Shown: in pieces, positions 34,607 through 43,347 of the stretch
Numbering within the stretch: the stretch's first letter is position 1
How the letters are laid out: the number at the start of each line of letters is the position of its first letter
Assembly (NCBI GenBank): GCA_023407575.1
Contig: JAEYLX010000032.1
Coordinates: 310,001-374,000, forward strand
Length of the DNA stretch: 64,000 nt
Direction of reading: 5' to 3'
Source of the DNA: Bacillota bacterium
GTDB taxonomy: Bacteria > Bacillota > Clostridia > Lachnospirales > Lachnospiraceae
Made by a program: the position numbers and the translations under genes
Notes under the pieces: generated by a model
Told to the model about the DNA's origin: nothing
Databases searched by the model: none
What the model saw: the letters and a program-made list of their open reading frames with translations, nothing else

Positions 34607-35881
34607 ATGAAAAAGGGTATCGGCGCAGTTTTGCTCATGATAAGTCTAGTCATTATCCTTTATCTGTTTAATTATGAAGACCAAGCTAATGTAAGTCCTT
34701 CCAAAGACGAGGATGTAATTGTACTTACAGTTCTTGCCGGGCAATCTACGACAGATGCTGGAATTGAAGATATGATAGATGGGGCCTTAGCCGCCAAGTT
34801 TCCTAAGGTTAAACTTGAGTGGGAATGCGTGGACTGGGGAGAGAAATTTAATGTACAGATGCAGGCAAGGTTTGCCTCAGGAGATATCCCGGATCTGATT
34901 ATTGGAAAGGCACAGGATGTAATGGCTTATTCCAGTAGTGGGAATCTCTCACCCATTCCACTTACTTGTGCACAGAAGATTGAGGAACAGGCACTTTCTG
35001 CTGTGTCAGTTGATGGAATTGTGTATGGTATTCCTCTGAATTCTATCTACCAGGGAGTTATCTATAATAAGAGTATGTTTGAGCAATATGGAATAGAAGT
35101 ACCCTCTACACTGGAGGAGCTTAATGAAGTGGTAGCTACCTTTAAAAAGAAGGGTGTTACACCCTTTGCAACCCATTTTTCCCAGAGTTGGCAGATTGGC
35201 AATATGACAATGCAGTTCCTTACCAATGATTTATTTAATGTAACACCCAACTGGGGAGATAAATTTAGAGAGGAAGAGGTTGGTTTTCAAGATAATGAAG
35301 TGATTGAGCATTGTATGCTGCAAAATAAATACATTCTTGATAATTCCTGGCTGGATGCCTTGTACATTGATCAATACGAATGTGACAAGCGATTCATGGA
35401 GGGGGAAGCAGCAATGTATCTTACCGGAATCTGGTCTCTGCAGTCGGTGAATGACCAGAAAGAAAAGGACCATTATGGCATCTTTCCTTATCCCAATCTA
35501 ACTGGAGATGCCAAGTTAATCAGAGAAACTAATATTACCTTTATGAAGAGCAATACCAATAAGAACAGTGAATTAGTAGACGAAATTCTTGAAGAGCTGG
35601 TAGGGAATAATCAATTAATTAAGGAAATACTTGATTTTACCCAGACCTATTCCTCGATTAAAGATATAAAACCTGAGTTTAGTTATAGCATTGATGAAGA
35701 TGTGAAGAGATATGAAGAAAGCCATCAAGTGGTAGAAGTAACAAACGGTAATAATCAGCTTATTTGGAATTATCAGAACAATGTTGCTCTTAAGCAGCAG
35801 GAATGGCTGCAGGGGCAGATTACCTTGGATGAAGTAATGGAATATGCAGACTATAGGAGACAGGAAAGTAGTAATCGGTAA
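34607..35881 (+). CDS. Membrane-tethered extracellular solute-binding protein paired with a two-component system
   Basis: 424 aa. It is similar from end to end to the lipoprotein binding protein at 48993: both have LTVLAGQSTTDAGIED, LEWECVDWG, IGKAQDV and NNQL with a conserved C-terminal half. It differs at the N-terminus: a hydrophobic helix (GAVLLMISLVIILYLF) has no lipobox cysteine and no clear cleavage site. It lies 11 nt after the response regulator and directly before the second kinase, with no permease. It may be a ligand co-sensor for one of the kinases. That role is inference; transport function is less likely. Confidence 0.88.
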   Translation: MKKGIGAVLLMISLVIILYLFNYEDQANVSPSKDEDVIVLTVLAGQSTTDAGIEDMIDGALAAKFPKVKLEWECVDWGEKFNVQMQARFASGDIPDLIIGKAQDVMAYSSSGNLSPIPLTCAQKIEEQALSAVSVDGIVYGIPLNSIYQGVIYNKSMFEQYGIEVPSTLEELNEVVATFKKKGVTPFATHFSQSWQIGNMTMQFLTNDLFNVTPNWGDKFREEEVGFQDNEVIEHCMLQNKYILDNSWLDALYIDQYECDKRFMEGEAAMYLTGIWSLQSVNDQKEKDHYGIFPYPNLTGDAKLIRETNITFMKSNTNKNSELVDEILEELVGNNQLIKEILDFTQTYSSIKDIKPEFSYSIDEDVKRYEESHQVVEVTNGNNQLIWNYQNNVALKQQEWLQGQITLDEVMEYADYRRQESSNR

Positions 35882-35901
35882 TGGACAGAACGGAGATAAC
35901 A

Positions 35902-37659
35902 ATGTTTACGAAGGTAAAAGGATATCTTAAGAAACTTACTATTAAACGTAAATTACTTTTAATTAATTTAGCTTTGGCAATATTACCAGTCGCAATCTTT
36001 GGTGTATTAGTTACGCAGTTATACGAGGATTCTGTGGATAAACGAACCAGACAGAGTGTGGGGGATTCCAGTATGGTGATCTCGGACCGAATTACTAGAA
36101 TCCTAAAGGATACTGAGAACTGCTCCAATTATTTGACGGTTAATATTAATAAGGTTTTGGATAAGAAGGATGAAACAAAGAAAATAACCCTGGCAGAACA
36201 GAAGGCAATTACGAATGAGTTATATGTTGCTAAGATTGTTTTTGATGAAATTGATTCCATTGCCTTTATGGATACTGATAACAAAGTATTTGTCTCAGAT
36301 AACACACTTTTAACGGATGTGGACAAGATTAAATCCTCTCCACAGTTAGCAGAGTTGAAGGAGACCAGTGGTAAGTCTATATGGTTTCCCAGTGAGGCAA
36401 GAGATTTCCTAGTGCAAGATTCTACGGTTCCGGTATTAACACTGGGCAAAAAGGTATTAAAAATAAATACAGGTGAAACGCTAGGCTACATTTTTGTAAA
36501 TGTGGATATTAGTGCTATCGAGACGATTTTAACGAATCAACTCATTAACTATCGCTTAGAAGATAATTATGGAAGTATAATCAGCTCTGTGGTGTCCTCC
36601 AAGTATATTGATAAACCTGCTATAGAAGAGTTGTTAATGAAAACAGACAAAAATCAGATTAAAGGTTATCTAGGTAGAAAATATTATATCTCACGTTATG
36701 AAGTAGTTGGTTATGGCTGGCAGTTAAAAGGTGTAACTGATTTAAATGAATTCAATGTGGAGGCAAGAAATATTCTTTACCTCGCTATTGGGATTGCCCT
36801 AGCAGCTATTCTTCTGGAAATGTCCCTATCCAATTATTTATCAAGAATTATTACTGTTCCGTTGTTAAAGTTGAAAAATGGTGCGGATGAAATTGCTGGT
36901 GGTAATATGAAGCTTCGTTTTCATTTTAAAAATTTTGATGAGATAGGGCAACTGGGGAATAGCTTTAACTATATGACAGAGCAGGTTCAGGAGCTGTTGG
37001 TAAAAGTCGATTATGAAGCCCGAAAGAAGCAGGAATATGAATTAGCGCTGCTACACGAACAGGTAAAGCCGCATTTTTTATATAATAGCTTAGATATTGT
37101 AATTAAATTATCGGAGATGAACAGGCATCAAGAGTCCAGAAGAGCCATACGAAGACTGGCAGACTATTACAGGAATTCACTGTCCGATAGCAAGAAAATA
37201 ATTACCATAGGTCAGGAGATTAAGATTGTTGAGGACTATCTGGAGCTACAGAAAATCCGCTATCAGGATCTCTTTACTTATGATGTGCAAATTGAAGAAG
37301 AAATTCTGCCTATGTTAATTCCCAAGCTAACCCTTCAGCCTCTGGTGGAGAATGCCATTTATCATGGATTAAAGTATAAGGAAGGTATGGGATTACTAAG
37401 AATTACAGGTAGTAAGGCATCGGAGGGTATTAAACTATCTGTAATCGACAATGGAGCTGGCATGAAAGAGCCAGAAATGGAAAGTATCTTGCAAAATCAA
37501 CCGGAAGGTCATTTTGGTGTTTATAGTGTAAATCACCGAATTAAATTGTTCTTTGGTGAAAAGTATGGTGTTGCCGTTTATAGTGAAATTACAAAGGGGA
37601 CAACCATAGACATTTTGCTGCCTGCAACAGAAACAATGGAGGAGTGGAGTAATGATTAA
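35902..37659 (+). CDS. YesM-type sensor histidine kinase (second system)
   Basis: 585 aa from ATG 35902, which follows GGAG; the ATG at 35881 overlaps the previous stop but is poorly placed. Two membrane helices (about 15-35 and 290-312) flank an extracellular sensor. HAMP, then H391 in QVKPHFLYNSLD, and the HATPase with LVENAIYHGLKY and DNGAGM. It belongs to the same family as the first kinase, but its sensor domain is different. It overlaps the next gene by 8 nt, showing coupling with its response regulator. Confidence 0.92.
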   Translation: MFTKVKGYLKKLTIKRKLLLINLALAILPVAIFGVLVTQLYEDSVDKRTRQSVGDSSMVISDRITRILKDTENCSNYLTVNINKVLDKKDETKKITLAEQKAITNELYVAKIVFDEIDSIAFMDTDNKVFVSDNTLLTDVDKIKSSPQLAELKETSGKSIWFPSEARDFLVQDSTVPVLTLGKKVLKINTGETLGYIFVNVDISAIETILTNQLINYRLEDNYGSIISSVVSSKYIDKPAIEELLMKTDKNQIKGYLGRKYYISRYEVVGYGWQLKGVTDLNEFNVEARNILYLAIGIALAAILLEMSLSNYLSRIITVPLLKLKNGADEIAGGNMKLRFHFKNFDEIGQLGNSFNYMTEQVQELLVKVDYEARKKQEYELALLHEQVKPHFLYNSLDIVIKLSEMNRHQESRRAIRRLADYYRNSLSDSKKIITIGQEIKIVEDYLELQKIRYQDLFTYDVQIEEEILPMLIPKLTLQPLVENAIYHGLKYKEGMGLLRITGSKASEGIKLSVIDNGAGMKEPEMESILQNQPEGHFGVYSVNHRIKLFFGEKYGVAVYSEITKGTTIDILLPATETMEEWSND

Positions 37660-39214
37660 GATAATGATTGTGGATGATATGCCTGTTTACCGGGAATATC
37701 TTAGGAGCTTCATAGATTGGAAATCCTATGGCTTTGAGGTTTGCTGTGAGGCTAGGGATGGAAAGGAAGCACTGGAATTATATGAGGTGCATCAACCGGA
37801 CATTATATTAGCAGATATCGTCATGCCTTATATGAATGGACTTGAGCTTTCCGAACATCTTATTAGAGAAAATGCAGATGTCTCAATCATTTTAATTACA
37901 GGCAACAGCGAGTTTGAGTATGCCAGAAAGGCAGTGAAGCTGGGGGTTTGTGACTATATTGTAAAGCCCTTTGAAAAGGAAGAATTAATTATATCTTTAT
38001 TAAAATTACAGGATAACATCAACCGTTTATTAGAGGAACAGAATGAACAGGATGAATTAAGAAAAGAACATAGAGAACAGCTTCTGCGTCAGTATATCTA
38101 TACGAAAAGTGCAGAGGGAAATAATCTGGCGGATAAGATGAAGCCATTTACTTATCCATACTTTCTTGTGGTTACAGTTCGTATTAATCTATACGAAAAT
38201 AAGGTAGAACCTGAGGAGATTTTAAAATGGAAAGAGGTTCTTTCATCGTTATTGCATAACATGCTGCAGATTGATGGAACTAAGGATATATTCCATGATT
38301 TCGAAGGGAATATCGTTACAATTCTTAATTTTAAGGGAAAAGAGGCCCTGGAAGCATATGGTGGATATGAATTTGAGGATATCATAAAATTAGCAAAGGA
38401 ACACATTGGTTTTGATTTATCAGTAGGAATTAGTGATTACTGTTATCAGTCCAGTCAACTTAGAAATGCGTATTATCAGACGATACAGGCATTAAGTAAT
38501 TCCTATGCAGAACAGAATTCTAAGATACATGATTATAAAAAGCTGCTCTTAGGAGGAAATAATGAATTTTATTCCTGGAACCTAATGGAGGAGATTAATA
38601 ATTATTTAGAAGTACTGGATTATGATCGTATTCAAAAGCAAATGCTGGAGGAACTGGATCGAATAAAAGAATATGAGAATACGGAATACGCTGACATGAT
38701 TTATATGAGCCTCTTAAGTGTTTTATTTTCCTATATTGTAAAGGTGGGAAGAAGTATTGATGACATATTTGGAAAGGGGTTTCATCCCTATTCCAGAATC
38801 AATAATGAAAACTCTTATGTTGGTAAGCGAAGTTTTATCTGGGAATGTTATAAAAAAGTAATTGATTACCAATTAGAGCATATAGATACAAAATCGTCGC
38901 AGATTGCAAAACAGGCGAAGGCTTATATTAAAGATAACTATCAGAACCCGGGCTTATCCATATCGGACATATCAAAAGAGCTATTGGTAAACCAAACCTA
39001 TTTGAGGAGAATGTTTAAAGATGAATATCAGATGACAATCAGTGATTATATCACCAAATATCGAATGGAAATTGCAAAGGAACGTATTAAGAAGGAAAAT
39101 TGTAAGTTGTCCTACATTTCCTTTGAAGTCGGATTTAATGACACCAGTTATTTTAGCAAATGTTTTAAAAAATATTTTGGATATTTGCCGAGTGATATTA
39201 TAAATAAACAATAA
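37652..39214 (+). CDS. YesN-type response regulator with AraC DNA-binding domain (second system)
   Basis: 520 aa. Receiver domain with D55 in ILADIVMP, a long central region, and the AraC pair of helix-turn-helix motifs at the end (ISKELLVNQTYLRRMFKDEY, then SFEVGFNDTSYFSKCFKKYFG). It is directly upstream of a binding-protein/permease operon, which is its likely target. Carbohydrate transport operons in Clostridia are often controlled by an adjacent YesMN pair. The sugar signal is unknown. Confidence 0.94.
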   Translation: MIKIMIVDDMPVYREYLRSFIDWKSYGFEVCCEARDGKEALELYEVHQPDIILADIVMPYMNGLELSEHLIRENADVSIILITGNSEFEYARKAVKLGVCDYIVKPFEKEELIISLLKLQDNINRLLEEQNEQDELRKEHREQLLRQYIYTKSAEGNNLADKMKPFTYPYFLVVTVRINLYENKVEPEEILKWKEVLSSLLHNMLQIDGTKDIFHDFEGNIVTILNFKGKEALEAYGGYEFEDIIKLAKEHIGFDLSVGISDYCYQSSQLRNAYYQTIQALSNSYAEQNSKIHDYKKLLLGGNNEFYSWNLMEEINNYLEVLDYDRIQKQMLEELDRIKEYENTEYADMIYMSLLSVLFSYIVKVGRSIDDIFGKGFHPYSRINNENSYVGKRSFIWECYKKVIDYQLEHIDTKSSQIAKQAKAYIKDNYQNPGLSISDISKELLVNQTYLRRMFKDEYQMTISDYITKYRMEIAKERIKKENCKLSYISFEVGFNDTSYFSKCFKKYFGYLPSDIINKQ

Positions 39215-39424
39215 ATTTTGAAAAATACCAATGTATTTTGGATATTCCGTAGGAATAATGAAATAGAAATCATATAATTTACTCATCAAAAAGGAATAAT
39301 GCAGTAAGAAGTGATGGAATTGACGGAAAAAACAGTCATATTGCATAACGTGAGTTGCTTCGGTTATTCGAACTTGATAGCAGATGAAATTACATTTGCG
39401 AAGTAATAGTTTAAGGAGTAAGTA

Positions 39425-39505
39425 GGTTGAAAAGAAAACATTTTTCAGCCGGCAAAAAGCACGGAGCGTGCTTTTCGCTAATTATATGAGCTGCCTGTAG
39501 GCAGC
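39425..39505 (+). other. Leader with three consecutive hairpins before the binding-protein gene
   Basis: GGTTGAAAA/TTTTCAGCC (39425-39450), AAAAGCACG/CGTGCTTTT (39455-39475) and GCTGCC/GGCAGC (39490-39505). The last ends 2 nt before the GGAGG ribosome binding site. They could protect the mRNA or act in attenuation. The 303-bp region also has a possible TTGACG-N17-GCATAA promoter at 39320-39348. Confidence 0.65.
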
Positions 39506-39517
39506 ATGGAGGTTAAT

Positions 39518-40873
39518 ATGAAAAAAGTTACGGCTCTTGTATTAAGTATTGTTCTCTGTTTCACCATGTTAGTAGGATGTTCCAAGTCAGACGACAAAAA
39601 AGAGGATACAACCAAACCAACCGATGCAGCAGCAACTTCAGCGCCAGACGTAACAGAGGCAGCATTACCAGAGGGAGTGTTATCAAATGAGGAGGCAACC
39701 TTGAGCATCTATGCACAGTATGCAGATGATGATACCAAGATTCCTTATGACTATGCAGTGGAGGAGCTGAAGAAGGCTTATCCTAATGTAACATTAAAAT
39801 TAGAAGTGCAAGCACAGGATGATGGCCAGAAGTTGATGACTTATGCAGCAACCGGCAATTTACCAGACATTTATCAGGTTGCATTAGCACAGATTGAGAA
39901 CTTTAAAGAGTCTGGTAATATTATGGTTTTAAATGATATCGCTAAAGAAACAGGTTTTACAGATAAGGTTTTTGAGAGTGCAAGCAACATCCTCTATAAT
40001 TCGGACGGTAATATTTATGCTTTCCCTTATGCAGGTAATGAGTACGTAGTATGGTATTACAATAAAGCAATTTTTGAGCAGTATAATGTTGAAGTTCCAA
40101 CAACCTATGAGGAACTTTTAACAGCTATTAAGACATTCAATGACAATGGTATCACACCGATGTCCATCTTTGGTTCCGAAGGTTGGATTACAGCAGCATT
40201 TTATGATGTTCTTGCAACCAGATGGGATTCTGGCGGTATAGCTAAGTTAGATAATGGTGAAGGAACAGCCAATGAAGATGCTTATGTGAAGGCAGCAGAG
40301 ATGATGAATACCCTTGTAAAAGCAGGCATTTTCCAGGATAGTGCGTCTACATCAAACTATGATCAGGCATCCCAGATGTTTTTAAATGGAGAATCTGCAA
40401 TGTTCTTAAACGGTCAGTGGTACATGACAGATGCAACAACAACGTTAGGAGATAATGTAGATTGGATGTATTATCCTTCCTATGATGCGGCGTCTTATGA
40501 AGCAGGCAAGAATGTATGGTCCGGCGGTGGTGCAGCAGCTGGTTATGCAGTTAATCCTAATTCCGAGCACGCAGAACTTGCAGCCAAGGTTGCAGCTTTT
40601 ATTTCTGAAAAATATTGTGAAGCAAAGGTTATGTATCGTGGAACTCCATTGGTAGCTCTTGATGTGGCAGTGGAACCGGAAACAGAATTTCCTCCAATGA
40701 TGAAGAAGCTTCAAGCGGAGTTACCTAACATAACGAGTATTACTAAGTTTGACTGGCATTTAACTAATGCAACCTTTAAGACAGCACTTGAAGATCAGAC
40801 AAAGTATCTTTTGGTTGAAGACTATACGCCAAGTGAGTTTATCACAGAACTTGAGAATGGATTAGCTCAATAA
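39518..40873 (+). CDS. Extracellular sugar-binding lipoprotein (CUT1 family), module 1
   Basis: 451 aa from ATG 39518, 5 nt after GGAGG; an in-frame ATG at 39506 precedes that site and is rejected. The lipoprotein signal ends in MLVGCSK, followed by a Thr/Asp-rich linker. The mature part is a family 1 solute-binding protein (LEVQAQDDGQKLMTYAATGN, LPDIYQV, AMFLNGQWY). It captures an oligosaccharide for the two permeases that follow. The alpha-galactosidase gene downstream suggests raffinose, stachyose, melibiose or galactomannan fragments. A stem-loop separates it from the permease genes. Confidence 0.92.
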   Translation: MKKVTALVLSIVLCFTMLVGCSKSDDKKEDTTKPTDAAATSAPDVTEAALPEGVLSNEEATLSIYAQYADDDTKIPYDYAVEELKKAYPNVTLKLEVQAQDDGQKLMTYAATGNLPDIYQVALAQIENFKESGNIMVLNDIAKETGFTDKVFESASNILYNSDGNIYAFPYAGNEYVVWYYNKAIFEQYNVEVPTTYEELLTAIKTFNDNGITPMSIFGSEGWITAAFYDVLATRWDSGGIAKLDNGEGTANEDAYVKAAEMMNTLVKAGIFQDSASTSNYDQASQMFLNGESAMFLNGQWYMTDATTTLGDNVDWMYYPSYDAASYEAGKNVWSGGGAAAGYAVNPNSEHAELAAKVAAFISEKYCEAKVMYRGTPLVALDVAVEPETEFPPMMKKLQAELPNITSITKFDWHLTNATFKTALEDQTKYLLVEDYTPSEFITELENGLAQ

Positions 40874-40912
40874 TTAAAATAGAACCTGAATAGCAGAATT
40901 AGCAAATAATCG

Positions 40913-40949
40913 GAGCCGCCATACAAGGCAACCCTTAGTATGGTGGCTC
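40913..40949 (+). other. Intercistronic stem-loop after binding-protein gene, module 1
   Basis: GAGCCGCCATAC pairs with GTATGGTGGCTC (one G-U), with AAGG/CCTT continuing the stem inside. No T-run follows. Likely a stabiliser or partial terminator. Confidence 0.75.
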
Positions 40950-40984
40950 TATCTATAAGAATAATTAGAAAAGGGGACCATATA

Positions 40985-41902
40985 GTGAAGAAATTTTATT
41001 CAAATAAGCTTGCAATTATACTGTTTGCCTTGCCTGCTCTCGCTGTATTTACATTAATGGTATTTTATCCAATCGTGCAAGTCTTTGTGAAAAGCTTCTA
41101 TGAATGGAATGGACTTGGGAGCGGTACCTTCCTTGGATTTGAGAATTATACAAGACTGTTTAAAGATACAGTCTTCCAACTTTCGAATAAAAATGCATTA
41201 ATATTTGCATTAATTATAACCGTCTTTCAAATGTCCCTGGCTACAATCTTTGCACTGGTCGTATCAAACAAAAGAACCAAGGGCAGAGATTTCTTACGAG
41301 TGACCTATTTCATACCTGTAGTTTTATCAGTGACCGTAGTTTGTCAACTATGGCTTGCTATCTTAAACTCTGACTCGGGATTATTAAATAATCTCTTTAA
41401 GGTACTCGGAATGGAGTATCAACAGAAGTGGTTATCCGATCGACACACTGCAATCTATGTGATTGCTTTCGTAAATGCCTGGCAGTGGATGGGCTATCAA
41501 TTTGCTTTGATGATGGCTGGAATTAAGTCGATACCCGATGATTATTATGAGGCTGCTAGAATTGACGGGGCGTCCACTTTACTTGCGCACCTGAAGGTTA
41601 CAATACCGCTGTTAAAGGAAACCTATAAGATATGCCTTACCATATCATTAACAGGTGGTATCAAAGCCTTTACCGAAATGTTCATTATGACAAAAGGCGG
41701 ACCGGGCAATGCCACCTATACGTTAACTTATTTAATGTATAAAGCAGCCTTTAGAGAATTTAGATATGGTTATGCAATGGCATCAGCAAGTATCCTTGTA
41801 TTGCAATGTCTCGTTGTAATTCTGGTAATCAATTGGTTATTTCGCGATAAAGAAGAGGGGAGGGAAGCCAAGTGGAACAGAAAATTAAAAAGAGCAAATT
41901 AA
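40985..41902 (+). CDS. Carbohydrate ABC transporter permease (MalF/UgpA type), module 1
   Basis: 305 aa from GTG 40985, 8 nt after AAGGGG; the ORF reaches back to 40940 but that part lies in the stem-loop. Six membrane helices and the permease loop EAARIDGASTLLAHLKVTIPL. It forms half of the channel of a CUT1 importer. The operon has no ATPase gene, as is usual where a shared MsmX-like ATPase is encoded elsewhere. Its end overlaps the next permease by 31 nt. Confidence 0.93.
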   Translation: MKKFYSNKLAIILFALPALAVFTLMVFYPIVQVFVKSFYEWNGLGSGTFLGFENYTRLFKDTVFQLSNKNALIFALIITVFQMSLATIFALVVSNKRTKGRDFLRVTYFIPVVLSVTVVCQLWLAILNSDSGLLNNLFKVLGMEYQQKWLSDRHTAIYVIAFVNAWQWMGYQFALMMAGIKSIPDDYYEAARIDGASTLLAHLKVTIPLLKETYKICLTISLTGGIKAFTEMFIMTKGGPGNATYTLTYLMYKAAFREFRYGYAMASASILVLQCLVVILVINWLFRDKEEGREAKWNRKLKRAN

Positions 41903-42792
41903 AGAATGAAAAATTAAGAAATGACAGATTAAATAGTGAAATATCGATAAGTTCTGGACAGATATTTGGAAAAATTGGTGCTTTGTTGTTTCGCATTTTC
42001 TGTTGGATTTATGCGGCTTTCTCACTCTATCCTGTAATCTGGTTGTTATTCTATTCCTTTAAAAATAACAGTGAGATATTTGTAACCAATCCCTTTGGAT
42101 TTCCAACGACCTTACATCTGGAGAATTATGTGAAGGCCTGGTCACAGTATAGTGTACCGACCTACTTCTTAAACAGCTTAATCGTAAGTATTATAACGGT
42201 TATTTTAACAGTTTCGATGGCACTTTTATTCTCCTACGCAACAGCTCGTATGCAGTGGAGAGGAAGAAATATTGCTAAGGTATACATTGCTCTTGGTATG
42301 TTCATTCCTGTGCAGGCAATTCTAATTCCGGTAGCAAAGCTTGTGAATAACTTAGGGTTAGATATCAGTAATATCGGTATTATATTGGTATACACTGCTA
42401 TCAACATATCCTTTGCATCCTTGGTCTATTATGGTTCCTTAAAGGGGCTTCCGGTGGAACTTGAAGAAGCAGCTTGTATGGATGGAGCTAATATCTTTGT
42501 CTGCTTTTTCCGTATCATCGTCCCTTTGGTAAAACCTGCAACGGCAACACTTGTAATCTATACCTTTTTAAATGCCTGGAATGAATTTAATCTAGCTAAT
42601 GTATTAATTTCAGACGAGAAATTAAAGACCCTGCCACTTGGTTTGTTATTTCTCCAAGGTACCTTTACCACTGACTGGGGTGCTATGGGTGCAACAATGG
42701 TTATTGCTAGTCTTCCTACAATAATCTTATATGTTGTATTCAGCAAACAGGTGGAAAGTGCAATGACGATTGGGGGAGCTGTTAAGGGATAG
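41872..42792 (+). CDS. Carbohydrate ABC transporter permease (MalG/UgpE type), module 1
   Basis: 306 aa, GTG start at 41872 after GGAGGG, inside the end of the first permease gene. The N-terminal 30 residues are strongly basic (KKSKLKNEKLRNDRL). Six membrane helices and the loop EEAACMDGANIFVCFFRIIVPL. It is the second half of the channel. A structured element begins 38 nt after its stop, before the GH36 gene. Confidence 0.93.
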   Translation: MEQKIKKSKLKNEKLRNDRLNSEISISSGQIFGKIGALLFRIFCWIYAAFSLYPVIWLLFYSFKNNSEIFVTNPFGFPTTLHLENYVKAWSQYSVPTYFLNSLIVSIITVILTVSMALLFSYATARMQWRGRNIAKVYIALGMFIPVQAILIPVAKLVNNLGLDISNIGIILVYTAINISFASLVYYGSLKGLPVELEEAACMDGANIFVCFFRIIVPLVKPATATLVIYTFLNAWNEFNLANVLISDEKLKTLPLGLLFLQGTFTTDWGAMGATMVIASLPTIILYVVFSKQVESAMTIGGAVKG

Positions 42793-42830
42793 GCTGGGGA
42801 ATTTGATATAACTAAAATATAGGTTGTGAA

Positions 42831-42950
42831 AAGAATATGTGTATATCTATCATTCATCTGGACTTGCCTTACCAACAAGGATTGCAAAAAGGCTTTGCAA
42901 TCCTTGTTGCCGGTCTGCGCCAGCTGAATAATAAATACACACATATTCTT
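42831..42950. ncRNA. Structured element A (candidate cis RNA) between importer and GH36
   Basis: Outer stem AAGAATATGTGT/ACACATATTCTT (42831-42842, 42939-42950); then conserved block TCATCTGGACTTGCCTTACC (42854-42873), a perfect 15-bp inner stem (42874-42888, 42894-42908), and conserved block GCCGGTCTGCGCCAGCTGA (42909-42927). The same two blocks, with wholly different stem sequences, occur in element B at 52237. No T-run. Confidence 0.75.
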
Positions 42951-43003
42951 TTGCTTTAGTTCTTGTATATTACTGCTAGTAGGTATAATGTAACATCCTC
43001 AAA

Positions 43004-43197
43004 ACATGTAATAGTTACGAAATGGCTGAAAGCAAAGAACAAGTTACAAGACATGTAATAGTTAAAGATATACGGTTGAAAGCATGGAACAGTTGCATAG
43101 CTATATTAGTTATATGATTAATGACTAAAAGTAATTAATAGCTACAAGATATGCAATAGTCGAGTAATATGATTGAAATGCAAGGAACGGAACTAAG
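43004..43197. repeat. Degenerate tandem repeat, about four units of 47-50 bp
   Basis: Units begin near 43004, 43051, 43101 and 43149. The first two and the last share ACATGTAATAGT-like starts, TGAAAGCA-like middles and CAAG/CTAAG-like ends; the third is heavily decayed. No reading frame crosses it. Nothing else is recognised in the 555-bp gap 42793-43347 apart from element A. Confidence 0.6.
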
Positions 43198-43347
43198 ACA
43201 TATAGATAAAAAAGCCTTTATCAAGTAAATGGATGAAGAAGTTTGCTGCCGGAGAAAACTAGTATACTTAGAATAATGTATTTCTGGTGAAGAGGGACGG
43301 ATAAAAGTTTATCATATCAGTTAAATAAGAGAAGGAGAGCTACGATT

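Noticed and set aside
40445..40714. Antisense frame within the module 1 binding-protein gene
   Set aside because: His/Cys/Ile-rich shadow translation with no ribosome binding site.
43004..43197. Possible CRISPR array from spaced repeats
   Set aside because: Units are contiguous and degenerate over their whole length, with no constant repeat and unique spacer pattern.
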